A stretch of 64,000 nucleotides of DNA from Charina bottae (GCA_023362775.1 JALMGJ010000003.1:74695355-74759354); one strand, 5' to 3'. Positions 19,381-31,815 are shown, counted from the first letter of the stretch. Numbers and translations are program-made. The notes: generated from the sequence alone by a model not told the origin.

Positions 19381-21338
19381 TAATGTCCCCAGCACAAAGG
19401 TTTCTAAGCCTTTGGTTCTGAGCACATCTAAAGCAAACAAACAAAAAGGATTTTTCTTAAGGCAATATTGAGGTACAATCTCTGAACATTCTGTCTTAAA
19501 AATATCTTTTGTGCTTTGTATACAGGAAGAAAGAGCCAGCAGCCCATACATTTTTAGTTAGTGGCCTGTAACTGTGTGACAGGCAATATCTGACAAGGAC
19601 ACCAAGGACTGAAATATGGCCCTTCTGAGTTAACAATAGACAGAAATCTGTGCCTTGAACTAACAAGTCACTGTGGCAGTTAGGATGAGTTATGATCACT
19701 CAGTCACTTTGCCACAAGTAACTGATATATTTGTGGCTAAATGACTGATTGATCTTAAGTCAGCCCTACTTTATGTGTTAATGTCTCATGTTTTCAATGT
19801 TTTCCTGAATTATTTAGTTTTTCAAGATGTGGGACACTTTATTTGCAAGTCAGTGTACTTATGCTACTCATAACTTTGCCATCAGATCTCTATTATCTAG
19901 TGATACAGTTAGAACAAAAAATATCTTACAAGATTCTAAAGCAAGCTATGGAATAAATAATGAGCAGCATCAATTATAAAACAATTATTGAAGTAGCAGC
20001 TTTCTTAAACAGTATTTCACACCCAGCCAGTGCTCAGTTGTTCCATATACACACCCAGTTTTTTGGAGTCTGATTTACAATATAGAAAACTTTTTTTCTC
20101 AATGTTGCTATTGCCCATTTACATTTCCCACAGTGCCACAAAGAGACACAGAGCATTGTTGGGCACTAAAAATGGGAGGTGGCTTCCCTAGATTTATTAG
20201 GATGGTTACCTATGGCAACTGCACATCTGTGTTGGATGTACAGTGGCCGGAAGTATCAACCACACATCAGGGCACTTGTTTTTTAGCACCTTTTCGAAAG
20301 TGGCTCAATGCCACTCTGCCACCAAGTCCCACAGCTTTGTCTATAAATTATATAAAATGAAACATTCTGATTTTGACAACAAATTTATGTAAGGACTGAT
20401 TATTCACATGTGTTTCACTACTAAACTTCTTTTCAAGGGATGATACGGGGGGGGGGGGGAACGGGGGGGAGGGACCCGAACTCCCTGTTTTCCTTTTATT
20501 GGATTTGCAAGACTTTGCAAATAAAATCTTTAAAAATGGGAATAAAAAGCCAATAAAAATAGATCTCTCTCTGAAAGGATAGCAGAAAACAACTTCCAGA
20601 ATGCTAAAAGAAAGCAGAAACCAGGCATAATTTATAACAAGTCCCTGCAAGTCAAAACAGTGTTGTCTGAACTTCCCCAAGTGTAAGCAAGGGCATGTTC
20701 AGACATATTTAACTGAAAGATTACAGATTACAAATCCCAGCATAAATGTGGGTAGCGATTCTTTTGAGACTATTCTCATTGACAAATTGATTCTGATGAT
20801 TGATTCTGATGATTGATTCTGATAAAAGAATCTTCTGTATCAAACTGAGGATTTTCATGATTCCCTTCCCTTTGATATGGTAAATTTTCTCATCTGAATT
20901 CCGGATGATATCCAAACTGATATGCACAGCTCCAACTGGAAGATGATGTCACCACTTTAGGCTTGTTTCCTATACAAATAAATTATTTATTTTTCCTCTA
21001 TTGTTTTTTTTGACCTTCTTGCAAGAACAGTTTCTATTTTTGTTTGAGTTGCTATAATCCTCATGAGAGGACTCTCCCATCTCAATTCCTCATCTCAATT
21101 AATTCTAAGGGCCTTTCTTCATAGCCCTCTAACTGTGGCACAAACATGCTCCAGTAACCACTTTTCCTGACGTAATCTTACAACATTATCTTCATCTCAT
21201 CCTCAGCTCATAACTGGCAGCTTAAAGCTGTCTTTGGCTGGTCCATTTTTAAAGTAAATTTCGGCCATGGAAATAATCTAGCATGCTTCACTGATAATGT
21301 CATTGCTGACATAGTCAGGGGTCTGCATCTGTCTAGCT
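19381..21338. other. Unassigned AT-rich interval with a G-run
   Basis: No gene seen. A 13-base G run at 20,447-20,459 is followed by two further G runs (to about 20,474), giving G-quadruplex potential. At about 20,790-20,825 a 14-bp unit (TTCTGATGATTGAT) is repeated. Confidence 0.45.
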
Positions 21339-21846
21339 TAGGATGACCATACGTACCGTTTTAAACAGGAGAGTACCATTTTTTTCACATTTCCCGACCA
21401 TCCCGTCATTTTAATATAAATGTCAATTTTGTCCTGTTTTTTTAAAAAAACGTTACTTAAAAATTTGAAAGTTCCCGCAAACCTGTCACTGGTAATTGGT
21501 ACTATCATGGTAAAATACAGTCCCCCTCTACATCTACCTAAATTTTTGTATGAGTTCTGTCACTGAAGAATAATTGTTAGCTCAATATGTTCATGTAATA
21601 AAACTTTTTCATTTTAATGAAAACAAAAATATTTTTATATATACAGTAATCTGTTTAAGGACCAGCAAATGGATCTTAAAATCTCTTTAAAACTTTTTTA
21701 TCGTCTTACTTTTTCATGAATATGGAATATTACATAAGTTTAACCCCGTCCCATTTTTGCCATCCCAATGTCCTGTTTTTGTCTCAAGGAAATAGGAATA
21801 CCCTCTCCTCTCTAGTCCCTGGGAACTGTCCTCCATAGCCATCCTA
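21339..21846. mobile_element. AT-rich hAT element, short copy
   Basis: Starts TAGGATGACCATACGTACC and shares long blocks with 46,582-47,474 (CCGTTTTAAA, CACATTTCCCGACC, TTTTGTCCTG, ACAGTCCCCCTCTA, CATCCCAATGTCC). The right end is taken as CATAGCCATCCTA, inverse to the start, but the duplication at the flanks is not clear. It lacks the roughly 450-bp CpG-rich interior of the longer copy. Confidence 0.7.
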
Positions 21847-24800
21847 AAGACTGGATACTTGGCTTCCACAGAGGCATCTGCCTATGACTAGTGTTTTTCA
21901 TAAACACAGACTAGGCAATGCCTGACTATTGATTTGCACAGGATTTCTCAGATATTACATGAGGTCCTTATAACTATGGGTTTTGTGCTATTTTGAAAAA
22001 GTGCTACACCTATTTTTTTAAACATGGGTTTAGTGCTGTAGCACTCTTGAAAACACTAGTCCTGTGCTGCCCAGAAGGTTAATTTTAACTAGGGAAGAGA
22101 GGTGTATTCTCGTAGCTGTGTCTTAGCAGTTCTATTGCCTTTGAGTTCTTTACAGGCTTTCCACTGTTTTTGTCAAAAGAGAGATTTTGCATGGCTATAT
22201 TAGTTTCTGTTTCTGTTTGTTTTTTTACTTGGCAGGGAGGCCATTTTGCCTATTCCACTCCAGCTTTGGTGGCATTAGACACTTGTGGCAGTGAGGTCAG
22301 AACTATATTCCTTGGTCACTCATTGCCAGCACTGCCATACCCTGGCAACACTAGTCAACGACAGAGCTTACTCATGATAATTGCCTCCCACTTCATCATG
22401 CCTGTTACCTGTCTGTTGGGGTGCCAGACATGCATTCAGAAATAGCTTGATGGACCAAACACAGACATGGAGGAGGGGTTGCACCAGGCACTCTCACCCA
22501 CTCTCCTGCAACTTGGTAGGCAACTTGATAGGTGGCTTAACCCACAGGTATAAGCACATATCTACATTTGTCCACTCTCACATTAAGGAGAGTGATTGGT
22601 GATTGTTTTCCTACTGGTTGGTGGGAGGGGAAATGAAGCCAGGAAAATATACCAATCTTAACTTGGCCCATAAAAGCTGCATAAGAACAACATCTTTCAC
22701 CAGCCCATTTACTACAGAAGACATGGGACCAACAATGGCAGCAGCACAATTTATGTTGGCATCCTTTTTTGCCAGCTGAAGGACTCATAGAAGGCACTTT
22801 AATGTAGCCATCTGGAAGAGCCCTAAGACTGACCTTTTCTACAGGTTTGAGAGCAGCAGGTCTGTAAAACTGTATATTTGGAATATAGCACAACTTTAGG
22901 GCCTTATAAAAAAACTTGCAAAAAATTAACAAAATCAATTAAATGAAGTGGAATATTAGCCTAAGCTTCACTAATTGTAATATAACTGAAAAATAGGAAC
23001 ATACTTCTAGCTTCACCAAATTTAAATGACTCTTTGGCGGCTTCCAAAAGAGTTCATGATCCTACAGAGATATGCCTCACACGTGGAAGAATCCAACTTT
23101 TGTGGATGCCCCTCCTGCTTCCTTTATAAATATTTATAGGATTTAACATGCAGCTTTTTTACATGCAATTATGCAAAAGTAAGGTAATGTTGTCTCAGGT
23201 GATATGTGTAGCCTGAGATGGCACATAGCAAAAGGAGAAATACCTAGCAGTGATGTTCCTGAAACAACTAGAGAAAGTCCTTTGCTAAAGCATTACACTG
23301 GAGTTCTGAGTAGTTCAAGCCAAGTTTTTATACTGTTCATTTGATTTTTTGAAGCACATATAGTGCAAAACTGATATCTACCATTCACTGCTTGATTTTG
23401 TTGTTTGTTGAGAATGTAAGAAACATGGATTGATTTCATACTTTTCTTCTTTGGACAAGCCCTTTTTATTTTCTGCATTTCTAAGACTGAGCTTTACTCA
23501 ATCTTGCCAATGATTTGTATAAATGATATTTTCAGTACCAATGGGTAACATTTGGGAGTGACAAGATCGTAAACATGAGTGTATTTGAAGATATATCTGT
23601 TCCATAGCATTGACTGAAATACCTGCTCAATTGACAGAAATTACCTGTTAAACTGAAATCTGCCTTGAACACCTGGGACACCAGGAACTGAATCATGGCC
23701 TGAAGGTAGGACCAAAGTTAATAAAGTACTTAAGACAGTTCAATTTTAAGCCTCAGGTCTCTACTTCAACATAAAAGGAGCCTAAAATGACTCCTTCTTT
23801 GCCAATCCTACTTGAACAGCCTAGCTGTGAAATTTCATTTAGCCATAAATCTGTCTCCTAAAGGGGAAATGACAACAAATTTAGGAATACCATAAATTAG
23901 TGATAACATAATCTGGACTCTCCATAAAAATTTAGTGAACAAAGGAGAGCAATTTCACTGCTAGAGTCTAAGCAATCTGAATCTGTTCACACTGGTATAG
24001 GACATTAACCCAATCACAACAGAAGTTGTGTATGGACTTCCTGTGAGGCCTCCATTCTATCTGGGCACAATCATGTCAAGTATTTTTAGTGCTTCTGTTT
24101 TTCTACCTTCGTCTCAGAATGCTTGAAAATTAGATTGAATTTCTTTGGGTGGTGTCTTTAAGTTTACTTTATAGTTGAATATTGTATTGCTGTTGCTGCT
24201 GCTTTCTGTATACATTTTTCCATCATGCTAAACTCTTCTGGACTGCCCATTCTTTCCAATGTGAAAAAGTCCCTCATGGTAGCTTTCCTTTGGATTTGAT
24301 TGAAGATTGGGAAGTGAGGGGGGCTGCAAACAGCTGGAGAGCTGATTATGCAATGAAAGACAGGACAGTCACATGTATTCCACACCTACCTCATAACTGG
24401 GTGCAAGAACACCACACTTCATCCATGAGAATTTCTCTTCTCCCTTGAAAGAAATTTCAAAAGCAAATCCTCTTTCACTAAATTGAAATAGAACTGATCC
24501 TAAAAAAAATGGAGAAAATATTTGCAAATTTGCATTCAACAATGGTTGGATGTCCACTGAAATAGTCAGCAGAAACCTGAGATGGGGGGGGAGGGAATGC
24601 AAAAGACTGATGGAGAAAGGCAGTGCTAATTGACGGACTGGCTAAATAGGAATTCTTGCAGATTCTACTTGCATTGATCTGAATTTAAATCTCTTGGGAG
24701 CTGGGATAATTACAATAAGCTGGGGTTGCCCCAAGTTCAACTCATAATAAACTCGTTAGTTAAGTGTTATACTTCACCCCCATTCCCCCTTGTAACATCA

Positions 24801-25849
24801 ACCTGTGGCACTGTGAAATTGCTGAGATTATGTTAAATACTCCAAGCACCAAGTATTATTACATATTTACCTGTGAAAAGTTCCTGAGTTCTGAGGGCAT
24901 TTGAAAGTACACTGGCAATCCTTGGAATAGCACAAAGTTGGTCTGCCTGAACAGTTATTTTCCCAAGCATCCAGAGAAAGAGGACCAACTTGCTATCCAA
25001 GTGGCAAATACTTCTCTAGCAGGAAAGCTGCACGTTAGCATCAGTCTTCTCTGCTTTCTCACTAGAACATTCCAAGAAGCACTCATTGTATGTTAGTCCC
25101 TCTCTCCTCACACGGATGACACAAATACTAATGTGTTACACCAACTACAACATTGGTGAATGAAATGCCACCAATGGAACAGGGCTGTCACACTGTATGA
25201 GTGCAAGGAAAGTTGGCCTTGGAACTACAGTTCACTCTCACCCATGCCTGTAAGCACCAACACTGGGCTCCTAGGAAAATCAAACCCCATGAGCATTCTC
25301 CAGTTTTTCATACATTGGTTTGCACAGCCCTGGAAGGTCAGGACTGTGTTGGGCTGTGTCAGATAAACAGAGAGGCATGACTTCAGCATCGGCACATATG
25401 AAGCTCCTACTGTGAAAGCGTCATGGCTTCTAACTGAAACCTTGGCCCCAGGCCTTGGGGTAAGGCGGCTGGTGAGCCCCTGTAAGTTTGGCATTTCTTT
25501 CTCTTCCTCCCTCTCTCTGCATATAATCTGTCTTTCTGTTTTATTGTTCTGGCTTCTTCTAATGTAAATCACCCAGAGTCACTTGAAGCCAGGTGTTCTT
25601 GAAATCTATGCAAACAAACAGACAAACTAACAGGCACAGCCATGGAGTTGTGTCCATGCTTCAGCTTTGATGGATTTCAGGATGTCTTTCTCATACATAT
25701 CACTTTTCCAGTTGCCAAGGCTGCAGTCATCTATCCAAAAAGGTTCTAGTATAGCAACGTAGCCTAAGGCTGGGATCCTACACGAGAGTAAATGGGACTT
25801 TTAAGCAAAGATGCACAGAATTACATTATAAGAGAATTACCATTAACCA
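21847..25849. other. Unassigned interval
   Basis: About 4 kb without recognisable coding sequence, RNA gene or named repeat. At 25,765-25,835 there is a weak match to a common squamate repeat pattern (GGCTGGGATCCTACAC, AAATGGGACTT); too decayed to call. Confidence 0.4.
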
Positions 25850-25920
25850 ATCGAAGAGAATATTTGTAGCTCAGGGTTGAACTGTGGAGTCCTTGGTGCT
25901 CTCTGAGCCTTGTTGTTTTC

Positions 25921-25964
25921 TTGCAGACGTTTCATTGCCAGACTAGGCAACATCTTCAGTGCAA
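25921..25964 (-). ncRNA. Hammerhead ribozyme motif, PLE family C
   Basis: On the minus strand: stem I TTGCA, core CTGAAGA, stem II hairpin TTGCC/GGCAA with loop TAGTCT, then GAAAC, GT, C and the second stem I strand TGCAA. Stem I has five and stem II five perfect pairs, and all core positions fit CUGANGA...GAAA with a loop-less two-pair stem III. This is the best base-paired of the copies in the window. Confidence 0.8.
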
Positions 25965-26168
25965 AAAGGGAGTGGGACTTGCTCTCTGTTTATATACCAT
26001 GGCTTGTCCTGCTGTGTTATTCTCTCCTTGGGAGTTCTTTGATTGGGCTGTTGTTTGCTGCTTGGTTGATTGACTGAGTTAATAGTTCCTTGATTAGGGT
26101 ATATTGTGCTGTTTGATTGTTCCTCTGGTGCTAATCTTGGTGTTAATCTTTGCATATCTGGGTACTGA

Positions 26169-26560
26169 TTGCTCGCAAAAGACCCAGTAGCCCAAGAAGA
26201 AAAAACAGGAGTTATCTACAACATACAGTGTAAGGACTGTAGCAGCCACTATGTAGGACAGACAGGCAGAAGACTAGCAGAGCACATCCACGAACACCAA
26301 CTAGCAGTCAGAAGATATTATGAAAACTCCTTAATCTCACAACACATGGACAGACTCAACCATACTTTCAACTGGGAAACTGTGAGCATCTTAAACCAAG
26401 CCAAATCCAAAAACACTAGAGAATTCCTGGAAGCTTGGCACTCAGACAAAGCAGCCATCAACAGACACATAGAGGTAAACAACATTTACATACCATTCAT
26501 AAGAGACAATAGAAAAGTCAAAAGACCAGAACACCTCCTTGCCAGCAGTCAATACCCGGG
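26169..26560 (+). pseudogene. PLE family C GIY-YIG endonuclease fragment
   Basis: About 130 codons in one frame: GVIYNIQCKDCSSHYVGQTGR (first 21 residues shown in part as GVIYNIQC and HYVGQTGR) is the GIY-YIG motif with a C-x2-C pair, followed by an R and H-rich helix (LAEHIHEHQ), a conserved FNWETVSIL region and E in REFLEAWHS. The RT portion is entirely missing. The apparent start codon is accidental; the true protein would begin far upstream. Confidence 0.85.
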
Positions 26561-26575
26561 ATATGCAAAGATTTG

Positions 26576-27368
26576 TTTGTTTTTTAGACTTGGTTTTGTA
26601 ATGCTTTTGAAATATTTTTCTGAACTCTTTTTTATTTTAAACTGCCATGAGACTACAGCATTCAGCAATATAACATTCAGTAATAAATTTTTTTAAAAAT
26701 CAAATACTTTTTGGGAAGCCTATACTTCAGGGCTAGATGATGGAACAGCCTTGCCAGATGTGCAAGAATTCTCACATGAATCTGGGAATGATGGCTGGGA
26801 GATGAGTTCATTCCCTTCTGAGATCCTTTGTATGCAAATACAAAGACCTGCTCAGTGTGCTGCCACCTTACTACAGGAAACCGCAGGGTAATAACACAGT
26901 GGCCAAACAAAATGGAATGAGAGAGTGTAGAGAAGGGCTGGAGAAGGGAGCAGGTATTTCCTTCTCTATAATGCATAGTATTGCTGCCCTGGGTGGGCTA
27001 CAGGACATCCCCTCTGTCTGCAGAGCTACAAAGCTAACAGCTGCAGCAAGGAACAGAGGACAGAGGACCCCTTCAGTTTGTCCCATTAAATTGCAGGTGG
27101 AAAGTTTCCAGTAGTGGGGAAGCTGAAAAGAAAAGACTAGAAGTTTAACAAAAGAAAGGGGATGGAAAGACTAAATTTCATAGAACAATGAGGATCAGCA
27201 GCTCTCAGCTTAAATAAAAATCTGCTTTTTAAGGAGAGAAAACGTTTGGGTCACACAGCACTTCCATGAGGCGCAAAAGCCACACTGCTTCCCCAACATG
27301 CTTCAGAAGAGGTTTGATAAAAGGTCCAGCTAGCTGCTGAAACCACACTATCTGCCATCCTCTAGTTT
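26576..27368. other. Unassigned interval
   Basis: No repeat or gene recognised. Confidence 0.4.
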
Positions 27369-27520
27369 AAGCAGGGGTAAAAGGTAAAGGTTCCCCTCAC
27401 ACATTTGTGCACTTGTGTTCGACTCTAGGGGCTGGTGCTCATCTCCGTTTGTTAGCCGAAGAGCCAGCGTTGTCCGAAGACGCTTCCACAGTCATGTGGC
27501 CGGCATGATGCATGCTATGC
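27369..27520 (-). mobile_element. tRNA-derived SINE fragment (Sauria type)
   Basis: Minus-strand 3' half of the SINE found complete at 59,221: AAAGGTAAAGGTTCCCC tail, GTGTTCGACTCTAGGGGC, GCTCATCTCCGTTTGTTAGC and CCGAAGACGCTTCCAC. The tRNA-like head is absent. The tail matches the GTCGGACACGACT type shared with RTE-BovB. Confidence 0.85.
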
Positions 27521-28001
27521 AATTGCTCCCAGCCTTTTTCTGGATATGGAGCAAGATAAGAGAGTGAGATTTGGCAGAGGGATCTTAATTGAAGACTCAC
27601 AGATCAGATGGAGAGGCTTGGACAGTTGCATGTGGCCCATTGGCCAGAGATTTCCAAACCTGCATCAAGTAAAGTGGCTTAAAATACTGCTATGATGATA
27701 AAAGAGATTGGTATGTTACACTCTCTTATGCTACCCAGTAAGAAAGTTTCAATCAAGAACAGGATTTTTAATGCCAGCATGAGGATTCTAAACAGAACTG
27801 GCATTGCTATGCAAACTGTTAAGAGAAACTTCTAAGCATAGGAAATGTGCTGCCATTATTTAATACTACAGAATTACTAAGAATATCATTTAACACATTC
27901 AGTTTCCAAAGGCCTCCCCATTTGCTGCTGGTTCACACATTGAACTAAGCCATCACTTACTTAACTTAATGAATAAACCACAATTGGCAGACACTCTAAG
28001 C

Positions 28002-28291
28002 CAGAGCTTTCCAGACTTTTCATGTTAGTGACACACTTTTTAGACATGAATCATTTCGCGACACACTCTTACAGCAGGGCATCATTTCGCGACATACTCT
28101 TACAGCAGGGCACAAGGCAGGCACTAGGACCTGCGTGAAATCACAGCAGGTTTGGAGGCAGCAAGGCACAAGGCAGGCACTAGGACCTGCGTGAAATCCT
28201 GGCAGGGCTTGGAGGCAGCAGCAGCCACGACACACCCAGACACTGCAGCTGACACACTAACGTGTCGTGACACACAGTTTGGAAAGCTCTG
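28002..28291. mobile_element. hAT MITE, CAGAGCTTTCC family, copy 1
   Basis: Ends CAGAGCTTTCCAGAC and GTTTGGAAAGCTCTG are inverted, and the perfect 8-bp duplication CTCTAAGC flanks it (27,994-28,001 and 28,292-28,299). The interior holds a tandem unit (GCACAAGGCAGGCACTAGG, then ACCTGCGTGAAATC) present twice. No coding capacity. Confidence 0.95.
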
Positions 28292-28799
28292 CTCTAAGCC
28301 ATAAATCATTATTTATAAACCATAGTAGCTAGGTTGACACAACCTGCTAAGCAAAAACTAAATACTTTATGAGAGCAGAATAGTGAATGGAGGCAATGTG
28401 TTATTTTGAAAGATTATCACCACCTATAGGATTAAGATTACAGCAAATTCTGATTTGTTAATTCAGATTTGAGAAGCGTAAACCAACCTTAGAGCACTCT
28501 AAGATCATTCTTTCCACACAATCTACAACTCCTTCCCCCAGAAAACATTAAGAATTGGAAGGCACATAACTTTTTATTTATTTATCAAATTTCGTCACCG
28601 CCTATCTCCCCCAAAAAAGAGACTCTTCTTTTTCGTTTTTTTTGCCAGACACCATCCTGTGCTTTCACTCTTAATCCTACTGGTTGCATGGGGTGTATGG
28701 GGTGTCAGGGATGTGTAGCACCTCTGGTGGGGGGACATGTCGTGTCCTTTTTTAGGGCAGTTCATCCACCTGTGGTCCCCACCAAGCACTCAGCTCTCA
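28292..28799. other. Mostly unassigned, with a LINE-tail-like segment
   Basis: 28,570-28,612 (TTTTTATTTATTTATCAAAT, CACCGCCTATCTCCCC) resembles the minus-strand 3' end of L2/CR1 elements. The rest is unassigned. Confidence 0.4.
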
Positions 28800-29110
28800 C
28801 CTGTGGCTCCTCATAGCTGTTTGCATGCAACAGCGGCAACTTCCCGGGCAATGGCTTCAACAAGCTGTCGAGCTTTTGAAGCAAGGTGCACTGCTGAAAC
28901 ACAACGTAAGTGTGAGCTGCATAAGACCACAGCCACTAGTGCAACAACTGCAGTGCCTACATATGTCCAACATGTGCGGGAACATTCTGGTCAGTCATCT
29001 TCGAACACACCACATCTAGTCTTAACGTGGGGGAAAAAACACATGGTGTCAAGGTCTTCATCGACGACAATGGACAACAACTGGGTGCACAGCTGATTAT
29101 GTCACTTCTG
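28800..29110 (+). mobile_element. Possible non-LTR retrotransposon C-terminal fragment
   Basis: Decayed plus-strand coding with an ACRFE-like helix region (SCRAFEARCTAETQRK) then a frame change to a possible C-x2-C...H zinc-finger-like segment (ICPTCAGTFWSV) and a closing GVKVFIDDNGQQLG. The layout resembles the C-terminal zinc finger at 33,513-33,896, but the match is by eye and weak. Confidence 0.35.
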
Positions 29111-30429
29111 AGCATGACTCACTGGCTGGGATGTCATTTATCCCCCACAAACGTTGATCTCAGTCTGAACACACTAGAACCACCCACACTTGGAGCTATG
29201 ATTACAAAGCCATCCACCATTTTGCTGTAACCTTCCCCTTAACAGACCTGCCTAGCAGCTACCTGGGCTTTAAAGTGGTGCTGCCATGTAGCTCCAATTT
29301 ATGCTTTTGTATCTCCTCGCATGCACAGCCATTTATAGCTAGGTAATAAATCTATGTAAGAGCATGACCTTTGTTCCTCTTTTGTGCTGTACTTTTCGAC
29401 TACCAGAGGCTTTTAAATTGCATATCCAGACTTTCAAACAATCTTGCCATTGTTCTGTTCACCTACCACTGTGTGCTGAGTCATACTGTTATCTGACAAC
29501 ACAGGAAGGAAGGTCTCTGAGATATCAGATGCAATCCAGTCAGCCTCAGACTGTTTTGTTAGCTTGCATCTCTGCTCTGCCTTCAGATGGGTAGCAACAA
29601 GAGTGGGGAGGAGGAAAACTAATGAGATTAATCCTTGAAATTCATTATGCAAAATCTTGGCATCCATCCAAGCTCTCTTCCAGGAGCGGTCAATGCTTTT
29701 CTTTAATAGCATTAAGCAAAATTACAAATCACAACGTTGGCTAATCAATCTCAATAGGTTTCTCTGCATCCATTAAAACAAAATAGAAAACTCCTCCACC
29801 TATGAGTGCCCGTTGTTACTGAATGACTAAAAAAAAAAAAAACCTTAGCATCTTCAGCAGTAATTGCTGGAGAAGATGCCAGTGACTTTAATCTGTCCTA
29901 AAGTTCTAATGTGGTCAGGCATAAAGGTAGATGGGGGGGGGGGGAACAGAATAAAAGGAAATAGGCAAGGAGTCAGGCATTGCAAAGCAAAAGCAAGAAG
30001 AAATATGGGACTGAAGAATCAAATAAGCTTGTTTCTCTGGTTAACTTGCCCCATTAAAATGGGTTTTTGAGGACTAGATCCAGCAGCTTATTATCCATTT
30101 CATCTGGACCCTCCACCTGATGTTTGACATACTGTACTTTATTATTTGCCAAATGATTGCTGTAGAAATGTAGGCTAAGGAAAAGCCGTTCAAAACAATC
30201 TAGATCATCTTTATCTAGCACCCTCCAAACAAGCATTTGTGTAGCACTGTCTGCAGCTCCTTCATGCAGCTGCATTGTTTCCCAGGATCACATAGCTGGG
30301 AATGGGGCAGGCAATATTATTGCAATGGTAATGAGCAGAATGAGATATGGTGGGAGACATGGCAGGCTGCTCCCAGGGCAGGCCAACATGATGCCTAATA
30401 TTGATTCCACATTCCAACTCCCAGGACTC
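29111..30429. other. Unassigned, possible conserved non-coding DNA at 29,590-29,790
   Basis: Non-repetitive sequence with several TAAT-type homeodomain-like cores (CTAATGAGATTAATCC, TCATTATGC) near 29,615-29,650. No coding evidence. Poly-A and poly-G runs near 29,830 and 29,935. Confidence 0.3.
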
Positions 30430-31430
30430 TGCCCCAATCATTAGACCCTCAGTTGCCTAGTCTTCAGCTGTTGCTGCTGAATGCCAGGGCAGCCTGTAAT
30501 AAGGCCTTTCTCCTCCAAGACCTTACTTTGGATGAGAGAGCCAACTTGGATTATATAGCTGTAATGGTATGTGGGGATGACCTTGGGAGATGGGGGGGGG
30601 GCGGAGAGATGCTGCCTAGGGAACGATCAGATAAAAGGGGAGGGAGCCTGCAGCTGCATAACGGACACAGAACGAAACTCAGAAAGGATCCGCCCTAAGT
30701 TATCAGGCTGTAAAAAGAGTTGGTGGAAGATTTGTACTTTCAAACTTGCAAGATTCTGTTAATGTAGCCTTACAATAAAGTAGAATTGACTCATCTGGTC
30801 ATGTTTCCTGTCTGGTATACCTGGGAAGGCTGACAATAGCCAAGACTTGGCTGGGCATGGGGGAAAGGTTCCCACCTCAGAAATGTGCCTAGCTGGGTTT
30901 CGATTTTGGCACAGCCACAACCCCAGAGCAGAGGTAGTGGAGTGGCTATGGTCAACCAAGAGACTGTGGTGGCTGTCAAAGGAGCTGTTCCACAGATAAC
31001 CAGATGTAAGACCCTGGTTTGTGTAGTTGGGCTCTAGGGATCAGATGGGTTTGCTGCTACTGTGCCACCATCCCTTTTGCATGGCGGCTTCCCTGTCTGG
31101 GCTCCTTTACTCTGTGGTAATCTGGCCTTTGAGATTCCCAGACTTTAGTACCGGGAGACTTCAACCTGTTTTCTTTGGATGCAGAGTCAAAGGTGGCTCT
31201 GTTGTTCATGGACTTGACCCAGATAATTGAGAGTCGAACACATAGCGAAGGTTACATGTTAGATTTGGTTTTTGTCTCAGAACAGTAGCAATATGATCTG
31301 GGTGTGGGGTGTCAACATCAATTCCTTATCATGTTTGGATCACTTTTTGTTAGCCTTGGGGTTCTCTGCCACTGCTCCCTGTCACAGGGAGGCAGGATCT
31401 CTTCGATCTGTCTGCCTCAGGTGGCGGACA
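30430..31430 (+). mobile_element. L2/CR1-clade LINE, endonuclease-domain fragment split by a solo LTR
   Basis: Plus-strand decayed apurinic-like endonuclease coding: LLLLNARAACNKAFLLQD and ERANLDYIA before the LTR at 30,560, then sequence equivalent to KTWLAG, FRFWHSHNPRAEVVE-like text, and further on DFNLFSLDAES and SEGYMLDLVF (about 31,158-31,280). The GDFN and DLVF motifs are characteristic of LINE endonucleases. Multiple frameshifts. Confidence 0.7.
30560..30835 (+). mobile_element. Solo LTR, family TGTAATGG, copy 1
   Basis: 276 bp, TGTAATGGTATG...GGCTGACA, flanked by a perfect 5-bp duplication ATAGC (30,555-30,559 and 30,836-30,840). AATAAAG (30,775) is the likely polyadenylation signal. 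It interrupts the LINE endonuclease frame between LDYIA and its continuation. Homologous to 40,566-40,834 and, more distantly, 12,205-12,848. Confidence 0.92.
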
Positions 31431-31443
31431 GACCCTGCAATGG

Positions 31444-31512
31444 TGGCTGGGGAATTCTGGGAGTTGAAGTCCACACGTCTTAAAGTTGCCAAGGTTGAGA
31501 AACCCTGCTGTA
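31444..31512. repeat. Half of the CAGTGTTTCTCAACC palindromic hAT element
   Basis: GGCTGGGGAATTCTGGGAGT, TGAAGTCCACACGTC and GTTGAGAAACCCTG match the right arm of the elements at 36,864 and 50,986. The left arm is missing. Confidence 0.75.
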
Positions 31513-31734
31513 GGGATTTCAAAGGGAACTTGGGGTTGTCCCTAAGGTTGTGATACACAGTTCAACTGAGGCCTTAGTTGCCATGACAGCCTTGAATTGC
31601 ATGGTGCCTGAGTGGCTTCTTCCACTCTACACTTTGAGAACCTTGGTTTAAAGAACTTCAAAACGGTGGTTATGCAAGCTCAAAGGCACCTTTTTGTCCT
31701 GGAATCTAAAGTGCTGCACAGCCCAGTTGCTGTA

Positions 31735-31815
31735 TGCATGATTGTAAGCTGCCTAAGGTCTTGCGAGTAGGTGACATACAAACAACTGTGTAAAACATTG
31801 AATAAATGGGAAGGA
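31735..31815 (+). repeat. LINE (L2/CR1) 3'-end-like fragment
   Basis: GATTGTAAGCTGCCTAAGGTC and a final AATAAATGGG resemble the conserved 3' terminus of CR1/L2 elements (TAAGCCGCCxxGAGTC then an AAATAAA-type repeat). Confidence 0.45.

Larger units (their letters stand above)
25850..26575 (+). mobile_element. Penelope-like element, family C
   Basis: Left part, minus orientation: a 40-bp tail (TCGAAGAGAATATTTG, TAGCTCAGGGTTGAAC) then a hammerhead motif and 3' non-coding sequence up to about 26,166. Right part, plus orientation: GIY-YIG coding sequence that ends with the same TACCCGGGATATGCAAAGATT segment that opens the inverted left part (inverse of 26,145-26,170). So the two parts are joined head to head at the 5' side, as in family B. 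The right end stops abruptly near 26,572. Confidence 0.85.
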
